Assembly: GCA_029243605.1 (NCBI GenBank)
Contig: JAQWRT010000022.1
Span: forward strand, 1 to 47,471
Source of the DNA: Myxococcota bacterium
GTDB taxonomy: Bacteria; Myxococcota_A; UBA9160; UBA4427
DNA length: 47,471 nucleotides
Direction of reading: 5' to 3'
Under the pieces are notes generated by a model that saw only the letters and a list, made by a program, of their open reading frames with translations, made no database searches and was not told the origin of the DNA. Both the position numbers and the translations under genes were made by a program. This document shows positions 1 to 8,290 of the stretch, in pieces; the first letter of the stretch is position 1, and the number at the start of each line of letters is the position of its first letter.

Positions 1-95
1 GTCTCAGCAGTTGAGATAGGTCTCAGCGGTTGAGATAGGTCTCAGCGGTTGAGATAGGTCTCAGCGGTTGAGATAGATCTCAGCGGTTGAGATAG
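1..95. repeat. 19-bp tandem repeat over a stop codon (5 copies)
   Basis: Five head-to-tail copies of a 19-bp unit (gtctcagcggttgagatag, with single-base variants in the first and last copy) fill the left edge, so the array may continue beyond the window. Read on the minus strand, the innermost copy supplies the last codons and the TGA stop of the cytochrome c gene, and the other four lie just downstream of that stop. Each unit contains TCTCA-N5-TGAGA, a small 5-bp-stem hairpin. There are no spacers between copies, so this is not a CRISPR array. Confidence 0.95.
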
Positions 96-538
96 GCGGC
101 CAAAGCGGGGATATCGTCCTTGAGATAGGGCAGGGCCATCATCACCCGGCTGTCGCGCTTGGGCGTGTAGCCGGGGGGGTAGGTATTGTGAAGCAGCCGG
201 GCCTCGAGCAACTCGATGGAAGAGCCCCCGACATCCGGACCCAGACCACCCGGCAAAGACGGGTTGGGATTATGGCATGCGGTGCAGTTGGCGACATAGA
301 CCGCCCGGCCCCGATCGACCAGAGCGTTGCCGTCAGGACTCGTCTTCTTCGGCGAGGTCTTCTTCGGCGAGGTCTTCTTCGGAGCGGCGGGCGCCTCAGC
401 GCCTGCTCTCGGAGGCGCTGCAGAACGACTCGAGGCGGCCTGCTCGCTTTCCGAACACCCGAGGCCCGCGGTCGACATGATCAAGATCGCAGCTCCCCTG
501 GCCAGAGAACTCCGAACCGCTTTAGAATCAGTTAACAC
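80..538 (-). CDS. monohaem cytochrome c lipoprotein
   Basis: Small c-type cytochrome of about 152 residues. One haem-binding motif, CTACH, is followed about 45 residues later by VMMALPYL, which offers the usual distal Met region. The N-terminus reads as a lipoprotein signal ending in TAGLGC, so the protein is probably anchored to a membrane on the periplasmic side and works as an electron carrier. A Pro/Ala/Lys-rich linker with three KKTSP repeats separates the lipid anchor from the haem domain. I chose the GTG at 538 because it gives a compact lipoprotein signal and leaves a promoter-sized gap to the divergent gene. An ATG at 637 in the same frame would add 33 residues and leave almost no gap. 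The 3' end lies inside the 19-bp tandem repeat. The redox partner is unknown. Confidence 0.8.
   Translation of the reverse strand: MLTDSKAVRSSLARGAAILIMSTAGLGCSESEQAASSRSAAPPRAGAEAPAAPKKTSPKKTSPKKTSPDGNALVDRGRAVYVANCTACHNPNPSLPGGLGPDVGGSSIELLEARLLHNTYPPGYTPKRDSRVMMALPYLKDDIPALAAYLNR
342..383. repeat. 15-bp in-frame tandem repeat (KKTSP linker)
   Basis: Two full copies and one partial copy of gtcttcttcggcgag lie inside the cytochrome c gene. The 15-bp period keeps the frame and encodes the repeated KKTSP linker between the lipid anchor and the haem domain. Variation in copy number would change only the tether length. Confidence 0.9.
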
Positions 539-560
539 GATTGAAAAAATAGCCCATAAT
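532..560 (+). promoter_or_regulatory. sigma70-like promoter for the DUF455 gene
   Basis: TTAACA (532-537), a 17-base spacer and CATAAT (555-560) match the -35/-10 consensus at 5 of 6 positions each. It points toward the DUF455-family gene and would give a leader of about 145 bases. It lies in the AT-rich gap between this gene and the divergent cytochrome gene. Confidence 0.5.
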
Positions 561-712
561 AAGGAGTTCAAGAACAAACGGGCACTCTCTCGAAGCCCTA
601 TACGTGGCAAGGGCAAGCCACGATCAAGACCCAGCAAGAGCCCGTGAACCGATGCCCCCCAAACGCCTATACTCTAAAGCAAGAACCCACCCAAGGAAAG
701 ACTTCGACGCCG

Positions 713-1642
713 ATGAAGCGCTTCATGGAATCCGAAGATCTCGCGCGCGACCGACGTTTCAAGCGAACGCGCAGCCAGAACACCCTGATGCGATCTCTGC
801 CCGACGATGTCAACGAAATCGTCCGCATATTCGAATCCATCGGCCACAAACTTCGCGAGCGCGTCTCGGGCACGATCCTCGAAGAGGTTTACGACGATCT
901 CGGACCCGGCTTCCAATTCCTGACGGCGAGCGGGGGGCGACAATCCAAGGACGAGCGCACTCCCCTCCAGCTACGGATGCAGCTCCACGGAATTTTCGTC
1001 GGGGAGATCCAGGCTTTGGAGGCGGCGGGGCGAACGGTCTGGGATTTTCCTGACACTCCCTGGGAGTTCAAGAGAGATATGGCCCGGCAGTGCTGGGATG
1101 AAGCGCGTCATGTTCAGGCCTATGAGAAATTGATCGAACATGCGGGTGGCAAAGTGGGCGAATTCCCCGAGAGCACTTTTCTCTTCGATGCATCGTGCCA
1201 CGACGACCCGGTATTGCGCATCACCGGGGTCAACCGATGTCTGGAGGGGCTCGCCTGCGACGCTTTTCGCTCATTGATCGACTACGGCAAGAATGTGGGG
1301 GACGACATCATTGCCCAGGCCATCGACTTCGTCCTCGCCGATGAATTGACCCACGTTCGCTTCGGGAGCGAGTGGGTCAAGGAAATGACCCGGGGCGATT
1401 CCGAACACGTGGCCCGGGCTCGCGAGTTTCAGCGCGAGACCGAACGTTCCTTCTCTTTTGGTTCCCAGCGAGAACTCGCCCGGGAAGAACGCCTGGAAGC
1501 GGGCTTTACCGAGGAGGAGTTGGACGAAATCGAGTCGCTCTCCGACGGTGGCCCCAAGCGGGAATCTCTTATCCGCGCAGCTGAGATCCTGCGCGATCGG
1601 CACCGGGCCAGGAAAAATGGCGAAGAGGTGGCTCCTCTCTAG
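713..1642 (+). CDS. DUF455-like ferritin-superfamily protein
   Basis: About 309 residues. The central part has two helices with carboxylate/histidine pairs typical of ferritin-like diiron proteins: WDEARHVQAYE near residue 130 and ADELTHVRFG near residue 210. The helical layout and the C-terminal region resemble the DUF455 family, which is related to the MiaE-type diiron fold. The exact reaction is not known for this family, so I only infer an iron-dependent oxidase or oxygenase-like activity in the cytoplasm (no signal peptide). The ATG at 713 follows AAGGAAAG at a workable distance. An ATG at 644 in the same frame would add 23 residues with no convincing ribosome binding site. Divergent from the cytochrome c gene. 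Confidence 0.75.
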   Translation: MKRFMESEDLARDRRFKRTRSQNTLMRSLPDDVNEIVRIFESIGHKLRERVSGTILEEVYDDLGPGFQFLTASGGRQSKDERTPLQLRMQLHGIFVGEIQALEAAGRTVWDFPDTPWEFKRDMARQCWDEARHVQAYEKLIEHAGGKVGEFPESTFLFDASCHDDPVLRITGVNRCLEGLACDAFRSLIDYGKNVGDDIIAQAIDFVLADELTHVRFGSEWVKEMTRGDSEHVARAREFQRETERSFSFGSQRELAREERLEAGFTEEELDEIESLSDGGPKRESLIRAAEILRDRHRARKNGEEVAPL

Positions 1643-1724
1643 ACTGGAGCCCGGGTGAAGCCGAGGCCCGAATTCCAGGGCAGCGCGCCGGCCCCGTCCA
1701 ATTCAGCCCAACACGGAGTCGACG

Positions 1725-2426
1725 TTGCGAATCTTCGACATAGCGACCTCGAGCCTAGTCTCGGCCAGCCGGCTTGGAGCCGGTCACGCCATCGGGAAAT
1801 TGGGCGCGCGCCCGGCGCTCCACCTCGAGTTCTATGAGTTCGAGGGCTGCCCCTTTTGCCGCAAAGTCCGCGAGGCCCTTTCCATTCTCGACCTCGAGGC
1901 CAAAATTATTCCGTGCCCTAAGGGTGGCCAACGCTTTCGTAAAGAGGTCATCGAGCGCGGAGGAAAAGCTCAATTCCCGTACATGGTCGACCCCAATACC
2001 GGTCGCGAGATGTACGAGTCGGACGCCATCATCCGCTATCTCTTCAATCAATACGGCGATGGCGAAGTGCCCAGCCTCCTGGACTTGGGCCCCCTAACCG
2101 ACCTGGGATCGATGATGTCGGGGCTCTGGCGGATGGGCGCCGGCTCAAAGGCTGAGCCCTCCCGGGCACCCTGGCAGCCGCTCGAGCTTTACAGCATGGA
2201 GGCTTCCCCCTTCTGCCGGATCGTTCGTGAGAAACTCTGCTCCCTGCAACTCCCCTACCTTCTCCACAACGTCGCCCAGAACAGCCCCTCGCGAGAAGCC
2301 TTCGTCGCTCGCTCGGGCAAAATGCTGGTGCCGTGGCTTTCGGATCCGAATACTGGAACCGAACTCTTCGAGTCGGCAGAGATCATCCGCTACCTCGAAA
2401 TCAACTACGCCCACCAAGGCCAATAG
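1725..2426 (+). CDS. tandem glutaredoxin/GST N-terminal-domain protein
   Basis: 233 residues holding two copies of a thioredoxin-fold GST-N domain. The first carries GCPFCRKVREAL near residue 45 and ends with ESDAIIRYL. The second carries ASPFCRIVREKL near residue 165 and ends with ESAEIIRYL. Each repeat also has the cis-Pro region (QFPYMVDPNTG, LVPWLSDPNTG) that binds glutathione in relatives. There is no GST C-terminal helical domain, so the two N-domains are linked directly. The first domain has a CPFC redox pair while the second has SPFC, so only the first can do dithiol chemistry. A TTG start is used, with CGGAG 8 bases upstream. The gene end lies in a 26-bp tandem repeat. Likely a cytoplasmic glutathione-dependent oxidoreductase; substrate unknown. 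Confidence 0.8.
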   Translation: MRIFDIATSSLVSASRLGAGHAIGKLGARPALHLEFYEFEGCPFCRKVREALSILDLEAKIIPCPKGGQRFRKEVIERGGKAQFPYMVDPNTGREMYESDAIIRYLFNQYGDGEVPSLLDLGPLTDLGSMMSGLWRMGAGSKAEPSRAPWQPLELYSMEASPFCRIVREKLCSLQLPYLLHNVAQNSPSREAFVARSGKMLVPWLSDPNTGTELFESAEIIRYLEINYAHQGQ

Positions 2427-2481
2427 GCCGCTATCCCCACCAAGGCCTATAGGCCGTTATCCCCACCAAGGCCTATAGGCC
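2410..2481. repeat. 26-bp tandem repeat over a stop codon
   Basis: Units at 2410-2435 and 2436-2461, then a 20-base partial unit to 2481. The first unit contains the last codons and the TAG stop of the GST-fold gene. The later units carry GGCCTATAGGCC, a perfect 12-bp palindrome, and the first has the near-palindrome GGCCAATAGGCC. The period is not a multiple of 3. The palindromes may form small hairpins between the two convergent genes. Confidence 0.95.
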
Positions 2482-2496
2482 GGCGCTTCCAGAAGA

Positions 2497-3108
2497 TCAG
2501 CGACCCGGCGGCACTTCGACCCTTCGCGGACCCGAGCGCGAACGCCGGATCCGAAGCCTCCGCAACCCGAGCAGAACTCCGCGAAAAGCGCGTTCGAAGA
2601 GCGAGAGCCGACGGTATTCCACCGGTTGCCCAGGGCGTTGGATCTCGGTTCGGTCCCCCTGAACTCGGTGTTCCTCACCGGCGGGCAGTAGCACCCGGTA
2701 AGCGTGATCCGGGTTCAACACATCCTCTACATCGGTGATTCGGACCGGCATGCTCGAGCGGTATTCCTCGGCGATCGCTGCCAGGCGAGGCGAGGCGTCG
2801 AAGGCACCGGGGAGCAGAGAACGAATCTCGAGTCGCACTAGGGAGCCGTCGGCGACGACGTCGACTACGGCACCCAGGCGGTCGGGCCGGTCGCCTTCCT
2901 CGAGGCCTCCCGAAAGCCAGAGGCAACGGTAGGAACGACAAATATTCGGGCGCTGAGCATGCACCGAGCAGCCCGGGGCATCGACATCCTGGTGAACGCA
3001 GGGCACGCCCCCAAGTTTGTCGAGTTCATCGACGCGAAGTACGCGGCAGCAAAGAGAACACTCGCCACATGCCCTGGCTACTGAGAGTCCTTCTGTCGCC
3101 TCTTCCAC
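2497..3108 (-). CDS. YkgJ-family cysteine-cluster protein
   Basis: 203 residues. The N-terminal half contains CGECSLCC near residue 14, then further Cys at about 37, 47, 57 and 62 (GCSVHAQRPNICRSYRC), which is the CxxCxxCC zinc/iron-chelating cluster of the YkgJ family. The C-terminal part is basic (many Arg) and shows no known motif. GTG start with GAGGA 6 bases upstream. Cytoplasmic; family members are thought to bind Fe or Zn but the role is unsettled. It lies 45 bases downstream of the desaturase on the same strand and may be co-transcribed with it. Confidence 0.8.
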   Translation of the reverse strand: MEEATEGLSVARACGECSLCCRVLRVDELDKLGGVPCVHQDVDAPGCSVHAQRPNICRSYRCLWLSGGLEEGDRPDRLGAVVDVVADGSLVRLEIRSLLPGAFDASPRLAAIAEEYRSSMPVRITDVEDVLNPDHAYRVLLPAGEEHRVQGDRTEIQRPGQPVEYRRLSLFERAFRGVLLGLRRLRIRRSRSGPRRVEVPPGR

Positions 3109-3150
3109 CCTGGGTCCTCTGCTGGGAACTCAACCTTCGGAACGCAGCCC

Positions 3151-3174
3151 GCTTCAAACCGCTTGCTTTGAAGC
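3151..3174 (-). terminator. stem-loop at the desaturase stop codon
   Basis: GCTTCAAA, 8 bases, TTTGAAGC: a perfect 8-bp stem that includes the TGA stop of the desaturase. No T-run follows, so it is at best a weak terminator or an mRNA-stabilising hairpin before the YkgJ gene. Confidence 0.4.
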
Positions 3175-4107
3175 CGCCTGTCGGAGGATACCCAGGTAGC
3201 CTCGAACGACCAGAGCATCGTTGAGTACGCCTCGCTCCCGCAATCGCTCGTGCATGCGAGGCAGGTTATAGTGGGGAACGCGCATGAGAAGGTGATGCTC
3301 GAGGTGGTAGTTGACCCGATTGGGCGCCAGCAGGAGGCGCTCCCACCACGCCGGGAGCACCGTGCGCGTATTGCCAAATTCGCTGTCGCGGTCGCTGGGC
3401 ATGGAGTGCTCGGCGATCGCCCTCACTCGCATGGCGAAGCTATAACTCGTGAGCCATGCCACCACCCACAATCCGTAGAACTCCGGGTGACCGGCAGCGG
3501 CGAGGATCCCAAAAATCACCGCATTGGAAACCACCACCCCCTTGAGGCGATGAATCCCGCCACCATCGGTTCGGCGAACCTTGCCATGACTCCTCTCAAG
3601 ATCCCGGCGCCAGGTCGCGACAGCCCGCTTCCAACCCGTCTGGCCCGATAGATCCCGCCAGATTTTGCGGCGGAGGCTTTCACGCGAAACCGGGAAGGGG
3701 GTCGCAAGGGAAAGGTCTGGGTCCTTTTCGGTCCAGGTGTGGGCATGATGGCGAAGGTGGTAGGGCCGGTAGGGAGCCAGGTCGCCCCAGATCGGGTACG
3801 CCGCCAACCAATTCCCCGCCCAGTCGTTGAAACGACGGTTTCCGAAGAGGGCGTAGTGGCTGGCGTCGTGCATGAAAATCGCCAGACCGAGTTGGCGCCC
3901 ACCGATCAGAAAGATCGCGACCAGAATTGTCAGCGGGTTTGTCCACGCCGCCACCAGCCCGAAGGAGCCAAAGATGATCGTCCAATTGAGCGCTAGGGAA
4001 AAGAGACCGCGCCCATCTCGTAGACGCTGGAGTTCGCGAACCTCTTCCTCTCCCAGTGCGTCACGCCAATTCCTGGGTTCGAGGGCTTCTGCTGCTGTCG
4101 CGCTCAT
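3154..4107 (-). CDS. membrane fatty acid desaturase
   Basis: 317 residues with the three histidine boxes of integral-membrane acyl desaturases and hydroxylases: HDASH near 80, HLRHHAH near 117 and HLEHH near 268. These bind the diiron centre. Hydrophobic stretches at about 40-75 and 190-230 fit four membrane spans. It should introduce a double bond (or a hydroxyl) into an acyl chain at the cytoplasmic face of the inner membrane, using O2 and reduced electron carrier. ATG start with GGAGA 7 bases upstream. Transcribed downstream of a PaaX-type regulator with a 49-base gap, which suggests control by that regulator. Chain position and substrate cannot be read from the sequence. Confidence 0.9.
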   Translation of the reverse strand: MSATAAEALEPRNWRDALGEEEVRELQRLRDGRGLFSLALNWTIIFGSFGLVAAWTNPLTILVAIFLIGGRQLGLAIFMHDASHYALFGNRRFNDWAGNWLAAYPIWGDLAPYRPYHLRHHAHTWTEKDPDLSLATPFPVSRESLRRKIWRDLSGQTGWKRAVATWRRDLERSHGKVRRTDGGGIHRLKGVVVSNAVIFGILAAAGHPEFYGLWVVAWLTSYSFAMRVRAIAEHSMPSDRDSEFGNTRTVLPAWWERLLLAPNRVNYHLEHHLLMRVPHYNLPRMHERLRERGVLNDALVVRGYLGILRQAASKQAV

Positions 4108-4156
4108 CGATTTGTCTCCAATCTCCGGCCACCGACGATGGCTGGGTTGAGTGGCT

Positions 4157-5062
4157 TCATTTTGCGGCCGCAGCCGCTAGGTCAAAATCTCCGGGAGCCC
4201 CGGACTCGGGAATCAAAGCCAGGCTCTCGCTGCCCGCCGCTCCGCCCAGGTCGGCAGGCGTTCGGGGATGAAGCACGCCGTGCTCGGCCAGAAAATCGGC
4301 CCAACACCCCCGTCCAAAGGCGTCGTAATCGAGCATGCACGCCGCAAGAGCCTTGCGCTTTTCGCCGGGCGAAATTTCTTCCGGCAGCAGAGGGTCGAGG
4401 ACGAGTTGCCGAATCGCTTGGCCACCGACTCGAAACGTTTCGACCATTGCGCGCGAGTTCCCTGGCGTCGCGAGCCGCCGTCGACTTCGGGAGAGCCTCC
4501 CGATCTCTTCTCCATAGCCACGCTGCAAAGCGGTGATATCCCAGAGCTTCGAAGCCCTGGCCTCGGTGGCTGAATCGAATTGAGCCAGGCCAAAAACCAG
4601 GGCCGACGCTTCCAACCCCAGAGCCACCAGCCTCTCGCGAAGCGCCTCGACGCCCCCCACTCGGTTGTCCGGCCGCACAAAAAAATTGGCTTCGAGGGCT
4701 CTCAAGCCCAAAAAATGCAGGGCGCGATCGCCGGAGAGCCGGTGAGCGCGGGACTCTCCCCTTTTGCGATGGACGCCCACCCAGCCCCCGGGCCACGCGA
4801 CGGTTTGCGCCTCCAGGTGCCGCCAGCCCTGAATCGTCTGGTTCACTCCATAGGCCGCCACGCCCAGGCGATAGCGACCGCGCTCATCGCGTTCGACGCG
4901 CTGCTGGGCCAGCAAGCGGGCGAGGGCAACGCGAACGCTCGTGGGTGCCATCTCGAAAAAGGCGCCGGCCTCGACCAACGCCCGCACCGGCATGGAGTGC
5001 CCCCGACCCGGACGCAGGGTGGAAAGGAGGTCGAGAATCAAGCTTTTAGGGGAAACTTTCAC
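4157..5062 (-). CDS. PaaX-family transcriptional regulator
   Basis: About 301 residues. The N-terminal winged helix (SLILDLLSTLRPGRG, then TSVRVALARLLAQQRVERD) and the long C-terminal region with WDITALQRGY and a final LAACMLDYDAFGRGCWADFL match PaaX-like repressors, which respond to phenylacetyl-CoA or related CoA thioesters. Start chosen at the GTG at 5062, preceded by AGGTAA about 10 bases away. A TTG at 5098 would add 12 residues of unlikely sequence. The upstream 100 bases are AT-rich and should hold the promoter. No paa catabolic genes are visible nearby. The adjacent downstream gene is a desaturase, so the ligand may be a fatty acyl-CoA here (inference). Confidence 0.8.
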   Translation of the reverse strand: MKVSPKSLILDLLSTLRPGRGHSMPVRALVEAGAFFEMAPTSVRVALARLLAQQRVERDERGRYRLGVAAYGVNQTIQGWRHLEAQTVAWPGGWVGVHRKRGESRAHRLSGDRALHFLGLRALEANFFVRPDNRVGGVEALRERLVALGLEASALVFGLAQFDSATEARASKLWDITALQRGYGEEIGRLSRSRRRLATPGNSRAMVETFRVGGQAIRQLVLDPLLPEEISPGEKRKALAACMLDYDAFGRGCWADFLAEHGVLHPRTPADLGGAAGSESLALIPESGAPGDFDLAAAAAK

Positions 5063-5171
5063 ACCGCTTATGTTACCTAAAAAGTACCGATAACTCAAAA
5101 AGAGTAATATTTTAAATTCACAGAACTCTTTATAAAGCAGGGGCTTAAGAACTCTTTGGGGCGATGAGGGG

Positions 5172-7289
5172 CTAGGCGCCCTCGCGGCGCAGGCTTGCCA
5201 GGCCCAGGGCGACGAGGCCCAGGCCGAGGATCATGGCGCCCGGTGCGCTCGACGCAGGCACGTCGACCGCGCAGCCCGAGATTGGAATGGAGTCGCAGCC
5301 CGTCACCTGATCGCAGACCTCGGCGGTGCAGGGGTCTCCGTCGTCGCAGACCCCGGCATCGGGAGTATGCGAGATGATCTGGCTCGCCTCGTCGCAGCTG
5401 TCCGCGGTGCACGCCACGCCATCGTCGACGTTGACTGCCGTGCCGGGTTCGCAGCCCAACAGCGCATCGCAACTCTCGACTCCATCGCAATAAAGACCGT
5501 TATCGCAGGCGCCATGGTCCGGGCTATTCACCACCGAATCGCTCGCCTCGTCGCAGCTGTCCGCGGTGCACGCCACGCCATCGTCGACGTTGACTGCCGT
5601 GCCGGGTTCGCAGCCCAACAGCGCATCGCAACTCTCGACTCCATCACAATAAAGACCGTTATCGCACACGACGGCGGAGGATTGATCGCAGGCGCCAGCC
5701 CCGTCACACTGATCGAATTCCGTGCACGCATCTCCATCATCACACGATGAGCCGACGGCCTCAAAGGCGCAGGACTCCGAGCAGCAATCACCCGCGGCTG
5801 TGTTCGAATCGTCGCATTCCTCCCCGACTTCGAGGATCCCATTGCCGCAGACCGAGAAAGCCCCCTCAATATCCGCCCGAGGGAAGCTCAAGCCATTGTC
5901 CGGGTTCAAAACGGCCGGCGCGGAATCGGTCATCAGGCTGAGAAAATTCTCGGGAGTGCGGGAAGGGTCTTGATCGGCGAGTAGGGCGACCAGGCCGGCG
6001 ACGTAGGGCGCCGCCGCCGAGGTTCCCCCAAAATTGGTCACACCCCCCCCGATCGTCGTGGTCCGGGTCCGCCAATCGGGGGCCAGGATGTCGAGGTCTG
6101 CGCTGCTGTTCGTGTGGCAGACGAATTGATCCGCGGAGGTCGTCGCATCGACACATAGGGCAGGGCTACACGTTGCCCCATCACACCAACTCGCCGAGCC
6201 CACGTTGGCATCGTAAACACCGCCCACCGAGATCGCTTCGGGAACACAAGCCGGAAAGCCGATGCCACCGTCAAAGCCATTATTTCCCGACGAGGTAATC
6301 ACTGCGATATCCAACGCCACCAAGTCCTGGATCGCATCGGCTGTCACCGAACCGCTGCAGGGGTGGGCGGCGGAATTTGAGTGCTCATTCCCGTCCGAAA
6401 TACTCAAGTTCACCGCGCGGATATTATAAGTCGCGTGATTGCTGATAATCCAATCGAGCGCCGCATCCACGTCGGAGAAGGAACCGGACCCAGTATCGGA
6501 AAGAATTTTGAGAGCGACGATCCCAGCCCCGGGAGCGACACCGCTCGAGGAAACCAGGCCATCCGAGGCGATGATGCCGGCGCCGTTGGTCCCGTGCCCG
6601 CTGCCGTCTTCAGCGGACCCGGCGCCACTCATGGTATCGAACCCGTTTGGGCAGCAGCCATTGAAAGGCCCCCCCCCTCCCGAGCACCAGCAGCGCTCGG
6701 CCTCGAGGCTCGACGTAAGGTCCGCATGGTCGGTATCGATGCCCGTATCGAGAATCGCGACAGAAACCCCTGCACCCGTGAAACCAAGCGCGGCGGCATG
6801 ATCGCCACCCACCAGAGGAACCCCCTGAGCGAGGGTCGCATAGGCCGTTCTGTCCTCGTAGATCGCCAGCACGCCCGCCTGGGCGGCCAATGCTTTGACG
6901 ATTTCGGGCCCGCCCCGCGCCGCAAATCCGGACAAATTCTCGTAGCGCCTCAACACCTCGAGGGTTCCCGCGGCCTTGACATCATCGATGACGACCTGCT
7001 GGCGAGCGCGCACACTCGCTCGGCGGGAACGCGTGGCCGGAGCCCCGGGCGTACCGCCGGGTTCGAGTTGCACCGAAAAGCGGAGAGTCTCGGAGCCTGC
7101 GAGGTTCGCCATGCGGTCCTGGAGCCCGGGGCCCACGGACGCTTGTGCGGCGAACGCCGGCCCGGGAAAGGCACCCTCCCATCCGGGCCCCCAGAGCAGC
7201 GCGAGAGTCACCCACGCGGCGAGCCAGCCCAGCCGAGCTTTCGCTCGCCAGCCCGAACACACGACCGCTGTGAGGGTCCGGAAAATCAT
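5172..7289 (-). CDS. secreted subtilisin-like serine protease with DUF4215/Cys-rich repeats
   Basis: 705 residues. A signal peptide ends near AFAAQA. Next come a short inhibitor-like pro-region and an S8 catalytic domain with Asp in AILDTGIDTDH, His in GSGHGTNGAG and Ser in GGTSAAAPYVAG. After about residue 480 follow Cys-rich modules: CGNGILEVGEECDD (DUF4215), then CDDGDACTEFDQCDG and two nearly identical 53-residue blocks with CDNGLYCDGVESCDA. The C-terminus is a hydrophobic stretch (MILGLGLVALGLASL) followed by RRE, a sorting-tail layout resembling PEP-CTERM/MYXO-CTERM signals but without a clear PEP. Probably exported and surface anchored, degrading extracellular protein. Monocistronic between divergent and tandem gaps. 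Catalytic assignment is firm; the tail type is inferred. Confidence 0.9.
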   Translation of the reverse strand: MIFRTLTAVVCSGWRAKARLGWLAAWVTLALLWGPGWEGAFPGPAFAAQASVGPGLQDRMANLAGSETLRFSVQLEPGGTPGAPATRSRRASVRARQQVVIDDVKAAGTLEVLRRYENLSGFAARGGPEIVKALAAQAGVLAIYEDRTAYATLAQGVPLVGGDHAAALGFTGAGVSVAILDTGIDTDHADLTSSLEAERCWCSGGGGPFNGCCPNGFDTMSGAGSAEDGSGHGTNGAGIIASDGLVSSSGVAPGAGIVALKILSDTGSGSFSDVDAALDWIISNHATYNIRAVNLSISDGNEHSNSAAHPCSGSVTADAIQDLVALDIAVITSSGNNGFDGGIGFPACVPEAISVGGVYDANVGSASWCDGATCSPALCVDATTSADQFVCHTNSSADLDILAPDWRTRTTTIGGGVTNFGGTSAAAPYVAGLVALLADQDPSRTPENFLSLMTDSAPAVLNPDNGLSFPRADIEGAFSVCGNGILEVGEECDDSNTAAGDCCSESCAFEAVGSSCDDGDACTEFDQCDGAGACDQSSAVVCDNGLYCDGVESCDALLGCEPGTAVNVDDGVACTADSCDEASDSVVNSPDHGACDNGLYCDGVESCDALLGCEPGTAVNVDDGVACTADSCDEASQIISHTPDAGVCDDGDPCTAEVCDQVTGCDSIPISGCAVDVPASSAPGAMILGLGLVALGLASLRREGA
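5382..5666. repeat. 126-bp near-identical repeat pair in the protease gene
   Basis: Positions 5382-5507 and 5541-5666 differ at only about one base and are offset by 159 bp, exactly 53 codons. They encode the doubled CDNGLYCDG...CDEAS module. The near identity at DNA level, third codon positions included, indicates a recent in-frame duplication or gene conversion. Confidence 0.9.
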
Positions 7290-7473
7290 TGCTTGTTATT
7301 CTCTCATCTCTAATGCATTCCCACTAGCAGAACTTTGACGAAAGCTACCCCGAGGGACTTGCATTGGGACTGCCCACGGGTACCGAGTTCATATAACTTC
7401 AGAATTCTTCGGCCAAACCGCTTTTCCAAGCCGCAAAGTGCATCTGCAAGAAGCAGAAGGGGGCGCACGAACC

Positions 7474-8277
7474 ATGAGCTATATCCGAATCGAGAAGCCC
7501 AGACCCCACACCTCCGTCATCGTGATGGACCGCCCCGAGCGCATGAACTCAATGGCGTTCGAGATGGTCGGACCCCTGCACCAGGCGATCGAGGAAGTCG
7601 CCGCGGATAACGATACGAGTTGCGTCATTCTTACGGGTTCGGGCAAAGGCTTTTGCGCGGGTGCCGACACCCAAGCCACCGAACCCCCGCCGAATATCGA
7701 GGGGCTCACCCTCACGCGGATCGCCACGCGTTCCATGGCGATTCTCGCCGACTTGGTACCCGCACTCCGCCGCATGCCCCAGCCCGTCATTTGCGCGATC
7801 AACGGAGCCGCCATCGGGGGGGGCTTCTGCCTCACCCTCGGTGCCGATATCCGGATCGCGGCCGAGTCCGCGTATTTTCGGGCAGCGGGAATCAACAACG
7901 GTCTTACGGCCACCGAACTCGGCCTCAGCTTCTTGCTTCCCCGGGCCATAGGAAGCTCCCGAGCCTTCGAGATCATGCTCTCCGGACGGGACGTCTCGGC
8001 CCAGGAGGCGGCGGATATCGGACTCGTCTCGAATTGTGTGCCCGACGACGAGTTGATGGGGGCGGCGCTTGATCTCGCCGACCAGATCAACGGCTGGAGC
8101 ACTCAGGGCGTGCAACTCACCAAGCGCATGATGTGGTCCGGCCTCGAAACCGGAAGCCTTGCGGCGGCGGTAGAACTCGAAAGCCACACCCAACTCTTCG
8201 TCCGAATGACGACCCAGAATTTTGAGGAAGCTGTCCGCGCCCGCAAAGAGGGACGCAAGCCCGTCTTTGAAGACTAG
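7474..8277 (+). CDS. enoyl-CoA hydratase/isomerase family protein
   Basis: 267 residues, the usual length of the crotonase family. The oxyanion-hole motifs are SGKGFCAGADT (about 60-70) and INGAAIGGGFCL (about 109-120), and the substrate-loop region AESAYFRAAGINNGLTATELG follows. It should hydrate or isomerise an enoyl-CoA in the cytoplasm. The position normally holding the second catalytic Glu of classical hydratases is not obvious, so the reaction may differ (isomerase, hydrolase or dehalogenase-like). ATG chosen at 7474, after AGAAGGGGG; an in-frame start at 7438 is less likely. It lies 13 bases ahead of a TauD-like dioxygenase and both probably form an operon. Confidence 0.88.
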   Translation: MSYIRIEKPRPHTSVIVMDRPERMNSMAFEMVGPLHQAIEEVAADNDTSCVILTGSGKGFCAGADTQATEPPPNIEGLTLTRIATRSMAILADLVPALRRMPQPVICAINGAAIGGGFCLTLGADIRIAAESAYFRAAGINNGLTATELGLSFLLPRAIGSSRAFEIMLSGRDVSAQEAADIGLVSNCVPDDELMGAALDLADQINGWSTQGVQLTKRMMWSGLETGSLAAAVELESHTQLFVRMTTQNFEEAVRARKEGRKPVFED

Positions 8278-8290
8278 GAAATAGGAGACC

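Noticed and set aside
1..95. Direct repeats resembling a CRISPR array
   Set aside because: Units are 19 bp, adjacent without spacers, and include the coding end of a gene.
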